This document shows, one piece after another, positions 34,001-42,206 of a DNA stretch of 64,000 nt; the first letter of the stretch is position 1, and the number at the start of each line of letters is the position of its first letter. Position numbers and translations under genes: made by a program. A model generated the notes under the pieces. It had not been told where the DNA came from, made no database searches, and was given only the letters and a program-made list of their open reading frames with translations. This DNA comes from Alitta virens (taxonomy: Eukaryota; Annelida; Polychaeta; Phyllodocida; Nereididae), in contig OW028584.1 in NCBI GenBank assembly GCA_932294295.1, forward strand, positions 36,651,969 through 36,715,968. The letters run 5' to 3'.

Positions 34001-36447
34001 CATTGCCTGTATGTGTTTAATCCAGGGGTGACATTCAGTCTACATCCCACTCATTGTTTTGTTTTAAATTTGTTTGATTAGCAATTAATGAACCATTGTT
34101 CTATACATGGGACTTTCCCTCGTTTCATTCACCAGTGAACCTTTAATTAGCCCTGAATATTGCAATTAATAATTGCTATTTAATGTCTAGATAGGCATAT
34201 CAACTGCAGCTTGGTCTTTACAAAATTATAAGTTTATTTTCAAGATCTTATCACTATTAGCTACTAGGCCCAATAATATATTATGATCTTATATTTACAT
34301 AATATTTAATATCTTGATCCTTTCTTGATATGTAGTGTAAGTAAGTATTATTTACATCAATTAAAATATATTAATTGTTAAAGAACACTAATAAAAGCAT
34401 AAATAGAAAAAATACTAAAAGAAAGATACATTTATATACTACTATTTTAGATAGACAGATAGGACTCCTGACCACATGGCAGCCACAGTTAGGAAACTCT
34501 AGGGGTCGCCACGGTCTTTAGTTCTGAAAATGGCCGCTAGGGGTGCCGTAAAATTAGTTATTCTGACTTCCGCGTTAATCCGAACAAATGACTTGGGAAC
34601 ACAGGTGTTCAGATTAGCGAGGGTCCACTGTATTAGTATAAGTGACCTGAAGGCCACAAACTGATTATAACACATGTTCTTGAGGACTAGAAGTTGGGCT
34701 AGCTTAATTACTACTGCCCCTAAAAATTAGCTAGTTTACAAGGGGCTTTCACAAAGTTCTGACAATTATTTCATTAACAATATATATGCAAAATACCTGT
34801 TCTGTGAAGCCTTTTGTTTAGCCATGGAAAGAATTAAGACACTATTTATTTTATTTTGGTTTTATAAAATACAACACTGGCCTAGCTGGGGCTAGTGTCA
34901 CCGAGACATGAAAACAAGTCTTTGGGGTATGAGGGGCAGGACATTTTGTGAAATACAAATTGCATTATTTTCCTATGCATCATAAATTATCACCAAATGA
35001 ATTGGGACACTTATTACTATTTGTCCAAATAATCCCTTTGGCCTCCACACTCAGCTGTGAGAGCTTACTGAAACTTTCATTTACTTCAGGGACTCATACT
35101 TCTCACCCTCATTTGGCCTTTAATGTGTGGAAATCACTGCAGATTATAGTACCAGGTCATATCATCTATTTCTCTTCCTTGTTTTCTATTTTGTACAAAA
35201 TTCAATGGCATCACTTAGGTCCATTTTTAAAATCAATAATATGGAGTGATTATCCCCCAAGCATTTCCAGTAATGGCTGATTTTTATGACCATGATAAGG
35301 ACATCATGAGCAGATCCTCCTTCAACCTGTCCTTCACTCCACCCAGGTGTAAATGGGGAGGTTGGCTATAGGCTGAAATGGCATAGGATTGCTCAGTGAT
35401 TGCTCAGCATGATGTGACAGCTGTATGCTCCCCGGGGAGTTGAGAAAGTTCCAGAGAGAACAGAGCCTGTCAACGGAAGGTACCGTGTGAAGTCGGCTGA
35501 GAGCTACATGCACTTAACAGGCTGATAGCAGACTATAAACCCCACCTTAACCTTTTAGAGCACAAACAGAATGGGGGACAGAACACACCTCTGTGTAGCT
35601 CAAGTGTTTAAAGTCAAAATACTTGATACTTTTAGGCTTGTGAGCACATATTGTGGTCTATTGGTAAACAAATTCAAAATCCAGAGTTGAAGTTAGCTGG
35701 GAACTTTCATATTGTTTATTTACTTATTATAATATATGGCTGCATAGTGTTAAAGGATGGATTGATGATGATTTCTTCAGGCACAATTTACAAAATTAAA
35801 TCTGTCAAAATTGGTATAAAATTGATGTGTACCTTTAGTACCTAAGTGTTGTAAGGGTAGCTGGCCTTTCGAATTATGGGCTTGTATGAGCATGGTAGTT
35901 GACTTTACTTACACATCCTATAGCTTTTATTTTCTTGTAGTGTAAGTGGCCTACTAGACTGATGTCCCCACACTAGAATTCCATAATTCAAGTGATACAA
36001 GATTACTGCATTGTAAAAAATATTGAACAAAGCATTTTCGGGTAATACAATGACCTCAAAGACTCTTTCCATGGCTACAGAAAATAGGCTTTACTTTATC
36101 CGAATGAGCAGATTATTTGTATATATAATATATATCACATGAATTTCCTGCAAAAATCATCTGTCCCTGTCAATTATAATAGTCTATATGAATAAAAAAG
36201 GTCAGACTTTCTCGACACCTCTTGTATTAGCAAAGCTCTGATGGTGTAGTTGACATTTCTGATTCTGATTTTCAGGAGTGATGACCAACAAGAAGGTGCG
36301 TGTGGTGGTGTTCCTGTGAAAAATGAAAGTAAGGAACACCAAAACACGTACTTGGAACTAATTGGAGGGGATGAAGACCATGACACAGAGTATTCGTATG
36401 CTTATGCTGACAAAAGATTTATTTGTCATAAAAGGCCACATGAATAA
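7919..36447 (+). CDS. Type I membrane receptor: YWTD propeller, EGF, four CCP domains, TM, Tyr-rich tail (18 exons)
   Basis: Eighteen exons join in phase into 2352 nt (783 residues plus stop). Seen: signal peptide (1 to about 20); propeller of six degenerate YWTD blades (YVAD, FWTD, FVPD, YWST, FFCD, YLTA; about 24-282); a six-Cys EGF module (about 283-314) of the kind that follows LRP propellers; CCP domains (about 315-373, 374-434, 435-492, 493-553); one membrane helix (about 558-583); a 200-residue acidic tail with YEDI, YIDP, YLQA, two YDDV, YLEL and YSYA. Sequons include NATK, NRTR, NCSH, NVTH and NWSG. Known: propeller-EGF units bind ligands in LDLR/LRP proteins, and CCPs occur in complement regulators and adhesion receptors. 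Inferred: a cell-surface receptor or endocytic protein signalling through SH2 proteins. No NPxY and no strict ITAM is present. I do not recognise a named orthologue. The start has a strong Kozak context (CCACCATGA). The exon 9 acceptor and exon 6 donor are the weakest calls. Confidence 0.85.
7968..10685. other. Receptor intron 1
   Basis: No coding signal is seen. It holds one imperfect hairpin (9788-9901), described separately, and otherwise unremarkable AT-rich sequence. Confidence 0.6.
9788..9901. repeat. Imperfect inverted repeat, MITE-like
   Basis: Arms of 32 bases at 9788-9819 and 9870-9901 share GTTATCACA and TTGAGAATACAGGAA, with a few mismatches between. The loop is about 50 bases. 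Such short TIR-bounded units are typical of miniature DNA transposons, but no clear target duplication is seen. Confidence 0.5.
10686..10928 (+). CDS. Receptor exon 2: propeller blades 1-2
   Basis: Starts after TTTGCAG and ends at G|GTAAGG (phase 1 to phase 1). Contains the first two degenerate YWTD motifs, LYVADEG and VFWTDAG, about 45 residues apart as expected for LDLR class B blades, plus a potential N-glycosylation site (NATK). Confidence 0.9.
11482..11647 (+). CDS. Receptor exon 3: propeller blade 3
   Basis: Bounded by TTGCAG and GG|GTAAGT (phase 1 to phase 2). Carries the blade motif LFVPDFIEG followed by a strand-type segment ending in VVVDSNSG, which continues directly into the next blade in exon 4. 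Confidence 0.9.
11735..14370. mobile_element. 2.6 kb TA-flanked DNA transposon, non-autonomous, in receptor intron 3
   Basis: A perfect 25 bp terminal inverted repeat, beginning CAGTATGACTCATATGGAAT, lies at 11735-11759 and inverted at 14346-14370. Both ends are flanked by TA (11733-11734 and 14371-14372), the target duplication of Tc1/mariner-type elements. No transposase frame is visible. Inside are GATA/GATT microsatellites (12480-12690), a CAGT-rich stretch with a duplicated 37 bp segment (13127 and 13199), and a 16-base G run. Removing it would leave an intron of about 360 bases. Confidence 0.82.
12480..12690 (-). repeat. GATA/GATT/GATG microsatellite
   Basis: About 210 bases of GATA-type tetramers with GATT and GGAT blocks, inside the intron 3 transposon. 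It is open in several frames only because it is repetitive. Confidence 0.92.
14647..14765 (+). CDS. Receptor exon 4: propeller blade 4
   Basis: Bounded by TTTCAG and AG|GTATAA (phase 2 to phase 1). Encodes [18 protein letters not shown] and IPTGLALD, the clearest LDLR class B repeat of the gene: YW motif, I.R..M.G and P.GLA.D. Confidence 0.92.
15289..15439 (+). CDS. Receptor exon 5: propeller blades 5-6
   Basis: Bounded by CCACAG and AAG|GTAAAT (phase 1 to phase 2). Encodes [20 protein letters not shown] and then [17 protein letters not shown], the fifth and sixth blade motifs. Confidence 0.9.
16928..17046 (+). CDS. Receptor exon 6: closing propeller strand
   Basis: Bounded by ATTCAG and CAG|GTCGGT (phase 2 to phase 1). 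Encodes [19 protein letters not shown] and the region that closes the propeller. The donor departs from GTRAGT but is the one that keeps the frame into the EGF exon. Confidence 0.75.
17150..17251 (+). repeat. AAGTT pentamer array
   Basis: Roughly 100 bases of TTAAG/AAGTT pentamers with CACTTTAAGT variants at the left edge. Confidence 0.85.
18628..18661 (+). repeat. Possible DNA-transposon terminal motif
   Basis: GGCCGGCCTCACATTACGCA followed by ATTTTCCCCACCGG resembles 56227-56255. Both regions also have GGGACATGTCAC nearby (18608; 55852). Probably fragments of one element family. Confidence 0.4.
18811..18870 (+). repeat. TATC microsatellite
   Basis: About 60 bases of near-perfect TATC units in intron 6. 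Confidence 0.9.
20441..20730 (+). repeat. Composite TATC/TACC array with a repeated spacer
   Basis: Blocks of TATC and TACC/TGCC tetramers are broken three times by the same non-tetramer spacer, GTTCAGCAGTTCCACATATC, beginning near 20485, 20632 and 20697. The array therefore grew by duplicating whole blocks as well as by slippage. Confidence 0.88.
21203..21290 (+). repeat. TATC/TATG microsatellite
   Basis: Interrupted TATG then TATC units in intron 6. Confidence 0.85.
21857..21966 (+). repeat. TATC/AATC microsatellite
   Basis: TATC units with a central AATC block, in intron 6. Confidence 0.9.
22411..22506 (+). CDS. Receptor exon 7: EGF module
   Basis: Bounded by GTTGCAG and A|GTAAGT (phase 1 to phase 1, the usual phase for extracellular modules). 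Encodes [20 protein letters not shown], then REC-A-C-PD-C. This is the LRP-type EGF that follows a propeller, with cysteine spacing 6-3-8-1-2, so the last loop is unusually short. Confidence 0.92.
23090..23205 (+). CDS. Receptor exon 8: CCP1, first half
   Basis: Bounded by TTGTCAG and GTG|GTGAGT (phase 1 to phase 0). Encodes [13 protein letters not shown] and [18 protein letters not shown], the N-terminal two thirds of a sushi domain. The junction with exon 7 creates the sequon N-M-T. An extra Cys (ACGES) lies seven residues before the canonical second Cys. Confidence 0.85.
23289..23349 (+). CDS. Receptor exon 9: CCP1, second half
   Basis: Encodes [20 protein letters not shown], the closing third of CCP1 (Cys, Trp, Cys), with one extra Cys next to the Trp. 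The donor G|GTAGGA keeps phase 1. The acceptor CATCAAG has little pyrimidine before it; it was chosen because it restores both phase and the sushi pattern. Confidence 0.7.
24782..25382 (-). repeat. Large GATA/TTAG composite microsatellite
   Basis: About 600 bases of GATA units mixed with GGTA and GACA variants, plus a pure TTAG block at about 24910-24968. One unique-looking insert, CTTGGATGAACTAG, lies near 25124. This is the largest simple array of the window and sits in receptor intron 9. Confidence 0.93.
26390..26900 (+). pseudogene. Decayed non-LTR retrotransposon (reverse transcriptase remnant)
   Basis: Around 26390-26470 one frame gives [14 protein letters not shown], like the LINE reverse transcriptase stretch L-Q-x-L-x-D-x-x-x-E-Y. 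Around 26556-26635 a frame gives [10 protein letters not shown] and [18 protein letters not shown], like the later Y-L-G and H-I-x-x-R-I motifs. Stops and frame changes show that it is dead. Its 3' part (26760-26900) has an inverted homologue at 28050-28200. The family is not certain. Confidence 0.45.
27077..27352 (+). mobile_element. Full-length tRNA-derived SINE
   Basis: The head has an RNA polymerase III A box (TAGCCTAGTGG, 27086-27096) and B box (GGTTTGATCCC, 27146-27156) at tRNA-like spacing. It continues into the tail shared with four other copies in the window: TGAATGTGTAAAATGGTATG, CATCATTACATCTGACTCTG, AGCTGGTCATGTAAGCC, CAGTAGCA. This is the only copy here with both head and tail. 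It would be mobilised by a partner LINE. Confidence 0.78.
28050..28200 (-). repeat. Inverted homologue of 26760-26900
   Basis: Read in reverse it shares TTTATTTTTGATCCCTCCCA and a nearby TTTTGTTAAGG with 26760-26900. Probably a second fragment of the same LINE in opposite orientation. Confidence 0.55.
28465..28545 (-). repeat. tRNA-like sequence, probable SINE head
   Basis: On the minus strand TAGCAGAGTGG (A box) is followed by TGTTCGAATCC (B box), with a T-rich tract just downstream. B-box quality is high, but I could not pair a convincing acceptor stem. A tRNA pseudogene is the alternative. Confidence 0.5.
29250..29450 (+). repeat. LINE/SINE-type 3' tail
   Basis: Ends in TTGAGGCAATAAAATAATAA followed by ATT/AAT triplets, a form common at the 3' ends of non-LTR elements. 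No coding portion is recognised. Confidence 0.35.
29852..30034 (+). CDS. Receptor exon 10: CCP2
   Basis: A complete sushi domain in one symmetric 1-1 exon (TTTACAG ... G|GTAAGT). Starts [12 protein letters not shown], with the second Cys in VEVTCGRG, the third in VRQC, then GNW and APNC. Near-identical to exon 12. Confidence 0.93.
30228..30401 (+). CDS. Receptor exon 11: CCP3
   Basis: A complete sushi domain in one symmetric 1-1 exon (CTTTTAG ... A|GTAAGT). Starts [14 protein letters not shown], with Cys at [17 protein letters not shown] and PKC. Clearly diverged from exons 10 and 12. A remnant of a second copy of its 3' end lies at 30762-30780. Confidence 0.93.
   Translation, partial: KLNVHCQTSQPMRTLRTQLGDILEKKPYMYANMVMILLAQTLGCASLMGAGVHLPNV
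30547..30729 (+). CDS. Receptor exon 12: CCP4, recent copy of exon 10
   Basis: A complete sushi domain in one 1-1 exon (CTACAG ... G|GTAAGT). It has the same length as exon 10 and differs at about four or five residues (for example QPR for QPG, KVR for KFR, EVI for EVT, CEAD for CDAD). The intron sequence on both sides is duplicated as well. Confidence 0.92.
31279..31366 (+). CDS. Receptor exon 13: transmembrane helix
   Basis: Bounded by CATACAG and TG|GTGAGT (phase 1 to phase 2). Encodes a hydrophobic run from about ITTIVISVG to IIVFVIFF, long enough for a single membrane span. It follows directly on CCP4 with almost no juxtamembrane stalk. Confidence 0.92.
31579..31704 (+). CDS. Receptor exon 14: juxtamembrane tail with YEDI and YIDP
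   Basis: Starts after CACTCAG, which completes a Cys codon, and ends AG|GTAAAA (phase 2 to 2). Gives [16 protein letters not shown], a basic, Cys-containing segment suited to membrane-edge stop transfer, then [23 protein letters not shown] fits the loose ITIM pattern and YEDI resembles Src-family SH2 ligands. Confidence 0.78.
31845..31955 (+). CDS. Receptor exon 15: acidic tail with YLQAR
   Basis: Phase 2 to 2, with an AG|R junction at both ends. Encodes [14 protein letters not shown], then an acidic run ([12 protein letters not shown]) leading into YLQAR. The acceptor TTTTTAAAG is not CAG/TAG but has a good pyrimidine tract. Confidence 0.75.
32253..32360 (+). CDS. Receptor exon 16: tail ending YDDVAR
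   Basis: Phase 2 to 2 (GTCTTCAG ... AG|GTAAGG). Glu-rich segment ending EEAYDDVAR. The acidic residues around the tyrosine are typical of tyrosine-kinase substrates. Confidence 0.82.
32516..32602 (+). CDS. Receptor exon 17: second YDDVAR exon
   Basis: Phase 2 to 2 (TTTCAG ... AG|GTAATA). Starts [12 protein letters not shown] and ends DEHYDDVAR. The RRGT fits a PKA-type site. The same end as exon 16, and a start (SDD) like exon 18, suggest duplication of a tail exon. Confidence 0.82.
33547..33672 (+). repeat. SINE 3' tail copy
   Basis: Shares CTATGCTGACTGCTGAGGCA, CCCACCCATGGGGTAAATG and CATCATTACATCTGCCTCT with the other copies. Truncated at both ends. Confidence 0.62.
34555..34632 (-). repeat. 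pogo/Tigger-like terminus (right end)
   Basis: Ends GCGAGGGTCCACTGTA. In reverse this is TA plus CAGTGGACCCTCGCTAATC, the typical start of pogo-type termini. The matching left end was not found. Confidence 0.5.
36276..36447 (+). CDS. Receptor exon 18: C-terminus and stop
   Basis: Starts after TTTTCAG in phase 2 and runs to TAA at 36445-36447. Encodes [25 protein letters not shown] and [12 protein letters not shown], ending KRPHE. The 3.7 kb intron before it is the gene's third longest. Confidence 0.85.
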
Positions 36448-36503
36448 AAATAATGTCTTTACTGTAAATAATAAATACTTTAAATTCTTTTTATGTAAAT
36501 AAA
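36443..36503 (+). terminator. Polyadenylation signals of the receptor gene
   Basis: Three AATAAA hexamers lie at 36443-36448 (overlapping the stop codon), 36470-36475 and 36498-36503. The last two are the likely ones, giving a very short 3' UTR. This supports exon 18 as the terminal exon. Confidence 0.6.
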
Positions 36504-36592
36504 ATTGTAGAAACTGCGCATAATCTTTGTTATTATTGTCAGTATCCGCTAGGGTGGTCCAAAACTGGAAGTGTTGGAATATTGCAATGGTA

Positions 36593-36625
36593 CAGTCGAC
36601 CCTCGTTAATCCGAAATGTGCACTG
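36593..36625 (+). repeat. pogo/Tigger-like terminus (left end)
   Basis: TACAGTCGACCCTCGTTAAT followed by CCGAA closely resembles the reverse complement of the terminus at 34632. No right partner is seen downstream. Confidence 0.5.
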
Positions 36626-36819
36626 TACATACCAGCTGGGTCAAGGGGTATCAGCGCGTCCCCTAGGGGATGCAAAGTATGGTCAAAATGCTGTAGAACA
36701 GGGTGTCAGGGTCAAATACACACCGGGATACTCTGCTTGGATACCCAGCAGTCTGTGCGAGCCAGGGCATGGTCAAATAATTGTAGGAAAAGCTTGTCCG
36801 TCTCCTGCAGATGGCAGTT

Positions 36820-36900
36820 CGTAGTTGAGCTAATTATAGCTCATTGTGGCTAGACACTACAAATCAGAGGTTGTGGGTTCAAATCTTGACCTTGCATTTG
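36820..36900 (+). repeat. tRNA-like SINE head
   Basis: A box TAGCTCATTGTGG (36837-36849) and B box GGTTCAAATC (36876-36885) at tRNA-like spacing. There is no acceptor stem pairing. Lies just downstream of a pogo-like terminus. Confidence 0.5.
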
Positions 36901-38834
36901 TTTTACAGACACATTATTATAATATCATAAACAGCCTGAAAAAAAAACGAAGATATATCGTATCTATGGATTTCTTTTTAAACATACAGTCCACGGTTCA
37001 AATGTAGCAAACGACATAATTATAGTTTTTTTCTACATTTTTCATTTTTTGGAAAAAGTATCATATAGATATCAAATTAAAGCCTTCAAAGTGAAAGCAC
37101 TATGAATTAGATATTTTGAAAGCTAAATTTCATGTATTAATGCATAGTAGTAGAAGAGATGGGAAATATGAATTTTCAACTTTTCCCCTTCATTATACAT
37201 GCTTGTATAAACAAGAAATATGATAATATGCACTGATTATTAAAGATTTTTCTAATGTTATCGCCCTCACAATCACACACTAATAATTTCAATGTCACCA
37301 TAAAAATAATTTTAAAAATCTCGAAAGTTCAATATCTATAGTAGTTTTTTTTTTTTATACGGCAATTTGCCCTTTTCACCCAGACCATGGTTCCCTTACC
37401 ATGAGAGTCATCATGGGTGTTGATCATGTTAATGACCCTGGTATTTATGAGATTTTCATGCTGAGTGCCAGGGGCGGATAGAAATTTTTTCAAGGGGGGG
37501 GGGGGTTGACGAATTTAAAACTAATTGCTGGGACAATTGAATTTTAAATTAAAATGTACTAGGCCAAGGGAGGAGCTTTTAGTTGTTAATTGTGTCATTC
37601 ATTTTACTCTCTTCTTCCAATAGTCTAACTGTAAATAACCCCTTTTACTTGTAGAGTCTCTATTCTGTAAATTATAAAAAGATGCATTTTAAACTTGGTT
37701 GATGAATAGTTATTTCCTTTATCGGAGACAGCACAGAATACCTTGTACGGGGGAGGGGCGTTATTTTAGGTTTATGTTATAATTTATACATTATAATTAA
37801 TAATTACAGTAATAACCATCATATATATACCATTCAGGTCTATTGGACGATTAACAGTTCAAATAACTCGGTATGTAAATCTATTCATAAAAACCTAATT
37901 TGATAGCCAAGTATTTTGATTAATGACTTGAGAACCTATGCACCCAAATGAAAACAACTGTCTCTATCATGATCTCTAGAATTCATTGTAATTTCTCTCT
38001 AGTTGAACATCATTTTAGTATGGTTTGCCGTGGAAATATGACAATTCTAAGCCAAGTTATACACAAATAAAGATAAATCAAGTGGGAGAGCTTTGGCAAA
38101 GTTGTCTTTTGGGGTAGTATACAAATCCTTGGCTAAAAATTTAATTTTTAATCAACATACAGAGTGCAAAATTGTAATATATTGCTTTGACATATATATA
38201 TAATTTTTATTGACGAAAGGTGTCAGAAAAAAAAGACATATATGTCACAAGTACAAAAGATAAAAAGAAATCAGAAAAAATAATAATAATAAAAAAAGGG
38301 AATACAACAAAGACTATAGTTACAGATGGTTCCAGCCACCGAATTAAAGTATTTACATAGAAGTTAAAATTAGTTTAGCTGTTTATCCATTCCTTATAAA
38401 ATTCAATCAGAGTCTTTCATACATACAGCTTGTATCATAAACACAGTTATATTTTACAAATAATATATAATACATATTAACATGTTTCAACAAAATACAT
38501 TCCTTGTATAATGTGTACGATATAACTATTTACAGAATGATTTTACTTCAAAATAGAGCTACATATATTAGTTAATAGGATGTATATATGTATATATTTA
38601 CAGAGATTATATGACTTCAGTTCTAGAAAACAAAATCACAAAGAGTTTTCATCATGGCAGTTCATGTAGGCAGTTTTAAATTTCAAGATATATATGACTG
38701 GGCAATTTTGGAGACGGATGAAGGCATTGTTTAAACATCAGCTTGTAAAATAAATTTTCCTAGGTTTATCAGCACCTCAGGCTCCTTAATGTCATTATGG
38801 CTTTAAATTTTCCCATGTTGTTAAGTGGTAACTA

Positions 38835-39390
38835 TAATAAGTTACCAATATATTTCCTTGCTATCGTATTTAGATTTTCTCGAAATAAAGAGTAGCTTGG
38901 ACAAGTCACAAGACAGTGTATTTCATCTTCAACTTCATTCAGATTACATTTTATATTTAACATGTACTATGTTATTTCTAAAATCTTTCCTGAAAAATTA
39001 TAAGTCATTACAGATAGGGGTAAAATCAAGCGATGTTCAAAGCCAGACGGGTCAAATTCCATATGGTCATTATATAGCTCATGCCTGCCTTCTCTCTACC
39101 ATGGACGTACAGAGTGTATAAGTCTATCTATGTTACCTCCATTTCTCTACTAAGTCCTGACCACCCGTTTGCTATGTTTCTTTGTATCCATGCTAATATA
39201 GATACACAGTCAGCACCTTTGGTTTGCATTACGTTACTTACAAATGTCGCTGTTTCAAGTTGGACATTACTATTAAAAAAGATAGATTTATCAACATCAT
39301 CAATATTAGTGAATATTTGGAACATTTCATAGGTTTTCAGAGATAAGCCTATAGTCCTGGCTTTGAGAAAATAGATTTTCTCCAATCATA
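38835..39390 (-). pseudogene. 3' end of a non-LTR retrotransposon ORF2, decayed
   Basis: On the minus strand about 38838-38950 reads CNLNEVEDEIHCLVTCPSYS then LFRENLNTIARKY. This is the E-D-E-x-H-x-L-x-x-C-P-x-Y-x-x-x-R signature found near the C-terminus of many LINE reverse transcriptases. An 85-residue open stretch just upstream (39385-39128) may belong to it in another frame. No full reverse transcriptase is present, so it is a 5'-truncated, frameshifted copy. Confidence 0.55.
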
Positions 39391-40359
39391 TGAAATTCAT
39401 CTTCAATTAATCTTCGAGAAATTAGACCAGGAGGGGACACTCTGACTTGCAACATAAACATGATCTAATTAAAGTCTGTATTCATTCAGATTATTAAGCA
39501 AATAAGTATCAGGGAAAGAAAAAGCCTTTCATGTGTCATGCTTCTTAAAAGGTACTCTCCTTAGCAGAATTTGTTCTGCACAGTTATTTACACTAAAGTT
39601 TATTATTTTATTCCCACATAAAAGCTAGTGATGTGGTCTACAATTAGAGACTTTTCTTTTTGACCGAGATATGGTTAAAGATAATAAACGTCAATAACCT
39701 TTTTTTCCAGTTATTACATAAAACCCGCAAATACTCTTCAATATGAAAGTAAAAATCCTGGTTAATGAAATGATAATAGATCAAAATATTCCATGATATA
39801 CACTAAACCACACACTGACTATGACATTTGGTGCACAATAACCTTTTGGATAAGGCACTAAAATTTAAACTCACTCGGATGAGTAGTTATTAAGAAATGC
39901 TGAGTTAATGCCAATTGTAGTGTATGGTGTTTTTTTCAATATTTAGTAGACATGCCACAGAAAGCCATTAATATAGCTTACACCATTTTGCATGCAAAAC
40001 TTAACCATCTGTGTACACCATAACAGGTATTATTATACATTGTTACCAGACTAAAGGGTTCTCTCTCTGTATATTGTCTTAGTTTTTCATATGCCTTTGA
40101 TTGATTGATTGAAGTGTTTTTTTAGCCAAATTCAACCATGCCACCATATCTTTGGGGAAAGCAACTGAAAATCCATATTGAAAAAGTAACCTATATATGT
40201 TTTAAAGAAATCTCAACTTAGGCCTATCAACAAATATAATCAAATGAAGCTGAGGAAAGATACATGAAAACCTTAATTCTTTACAGACAATGAAGCTCAT
40301 CACTGAGTAACAGCAATTTCAACCTGGAGTCATAACCCGATATGGGCATAGGCCCCACC

Positions 40360-41350
40360 CTGCAAACATATAATATTTCAAAAATATTTCCAACTATATT
40401 TAGCAGACCTTAGTTGAATATTTCACGGAAATATTATTGTCTAAGGTGCTGCTGAGATTGCCATAACATTTCATTAATGTCTGGAGAAGGTTGTGCCGAC
40501 ATTAGCAGAAAATATTATTATTTAAGGTTCTGTTAATATTTCTGTAATATTTGAAAATATCCTTATTCTTAAATATTGATTGAATATTTACTAATAATCT
40601 CATCAAGATGAAAATTCTCAAGATGATTTTAATGTTAGACTCTAATATCAAAGTAAAATATGATTTGAAGGTTACTGTGGTATCTGTGAAAATATTAACT
40701 TACATATTGCCTTAACATTAGTCTCAAAGGTCAAACTCACCTCATATTTAAATCTTATGAGAAGGTCTATAAATAACATTACATCTAATGTTGTATTGAC
40801 ATAATAGTAACATCATAGAAAATATTAAACTTAATGTTCATAGCATATTAGGAGTAGTTATTAAACAGATATGATTTTCAAACATCAGAGAAATGATATA
40901 TCAAACATTAGATTTTGATGTTATTTTAACACGATGATAACATAAGAAAAAATATTAAACAAAATATTTATTGGATATTATGAGTTATTATTAAAGGCTC
41001 GTTAATTGAAAACATTACCAGGGTACTTCAGAAAAATATTTATGTTAATGTTGATTTAATACTGACCAGATATTACAGGAAAGTTTAAATTATAATATGT
41101 GCTAAATATTGAGAAATATGTCATGAAAATATACTAACTGAAAATTATCATAACAATTATGAGAAATATTTGGTGTAATACTGACTTAATAATATCAAAG
41201 TATTTCTGCAAATATTTATTGTAATATTTGCCACATGTTGGAAATTCATGTCATATTCATGATAGTTTAAATATTTATATTTTAATCAACCATAATATTA
41301 TTTCTTAATGTCAATCCAACATTTTTGCAGTATTCTGAAAATAAATTAAT
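40360..41350. repeat. AATATT-rich island
   Basis: About 1 kb in which AATATT and near variants (AAATATTA, AACATTA) recur every few tens of bases, far more densely than on either side. It reads like a strongly diverged short-unit satellite, though no exact period can be fixed by eye. Confidence 0.45.
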
Positions 41351-41640
41351 ACTGAGGAAATATCTGACTTCGAAATGGGAATTATGTTTTCCTATAATAA
41401 GCTTCAAAGATCAGATTAATATTTGTCAGTACAAAATTCATTTTCAAACTTATATATGACATACTTACGTATGCAATTGTGTAATTATTAATAAAAGAGC
41501 ACTTCGTATTTTTATGAAAATTTATTATAGACATTGTCAAAATAATTAACACATGTATGACTGCTAAAATATCAGTAAATAGCCTATCAGCAAATCATAA
41601 ATTAAGATATTTGTAAAAACAGTAGGACTTCAGCAAAACC

Positions 41641-41712
41641 AAGTGTCAGGATTGAACCCACGAAGTTGTGATAGGCAAGCCAGCACTCTACCTACTTGGC
41701 CACAGAGGATTG
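41641..41712 (-). repeat. tRNA-like SINE head
   Basis: On the minus strand TGGCCAAGTAGGTAGAGTGC resembles a tRNA D-arm/A box, and GGGTTCAATCC a T-arm/B box. The flanking bases do not form an acceptor stem, so a SINE or tRNA pseudogene is more likely than a working tRNA gene. Confidence 0.5.
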
Positions 41713-42087
41713 TAAATTTTCTTCTTTGTGAAACACTCAAACATGCCCATGCACTAATAGATAAAATACTTTCAAGTTTTTCAATAGGTTATCCTTAATA
41801 AAATTCAAGATTTGTTTTGTTTATAAAGAGAAACAGTTACCCACACTGATGTCATATGCATTATTACTGGATAACCCAGTAGCAAAATATGTAAATTAAG
41901 TCTCAATCACTATCATGCACTAATTAGACACAGACTGGGCAATTGACCCCCTCCCTCCTTGGACCCCTCTCCACTCTGCAGTCAGCACTGGAGACAACAG
42001 CAGTTAACAGCAAGTGAACATGCACATAATGTAGGTAAGTTACCTTTTTCTTCAGATTGCATATAACTATCTTCATTTCCAATATCA

Positions 42088-42123
42088 ACCTATCTATCTA
42101 TCTATCTTTATATCTATCTATCT

Positions 42124-42158
<35 letters not shown>

Positions 42159-42206
42159 TATCTATCTATGTATCTATCTATATATATATCTATCTATTTA
42201 TCTATC
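42088..42206 (+). repeat. TATC/AATC microsatellite
   Basis: TATC units flank a central AATC block, the same layout as the array at 21857-21966. Confidence 0.9.

Larger units (their letters stand above)
32603..36275. other. Receptor intron 17 (3.7 kb)
   Basis: Holds a SINE tail copy (33547-33672) and a pogo-like right terminus (34555-34632). No exon-like frame with conserved features was seen, although an additional alternative tail exon cannot be ruled out. Confidence 0.5.

Noticed and set aside
31579..36447. ITAM in the receptor tail
   Set aside because: No pair of YxxL/I motifs at 6-12 residue spacing; YDDV and YLEL do not meet the strict pattern.
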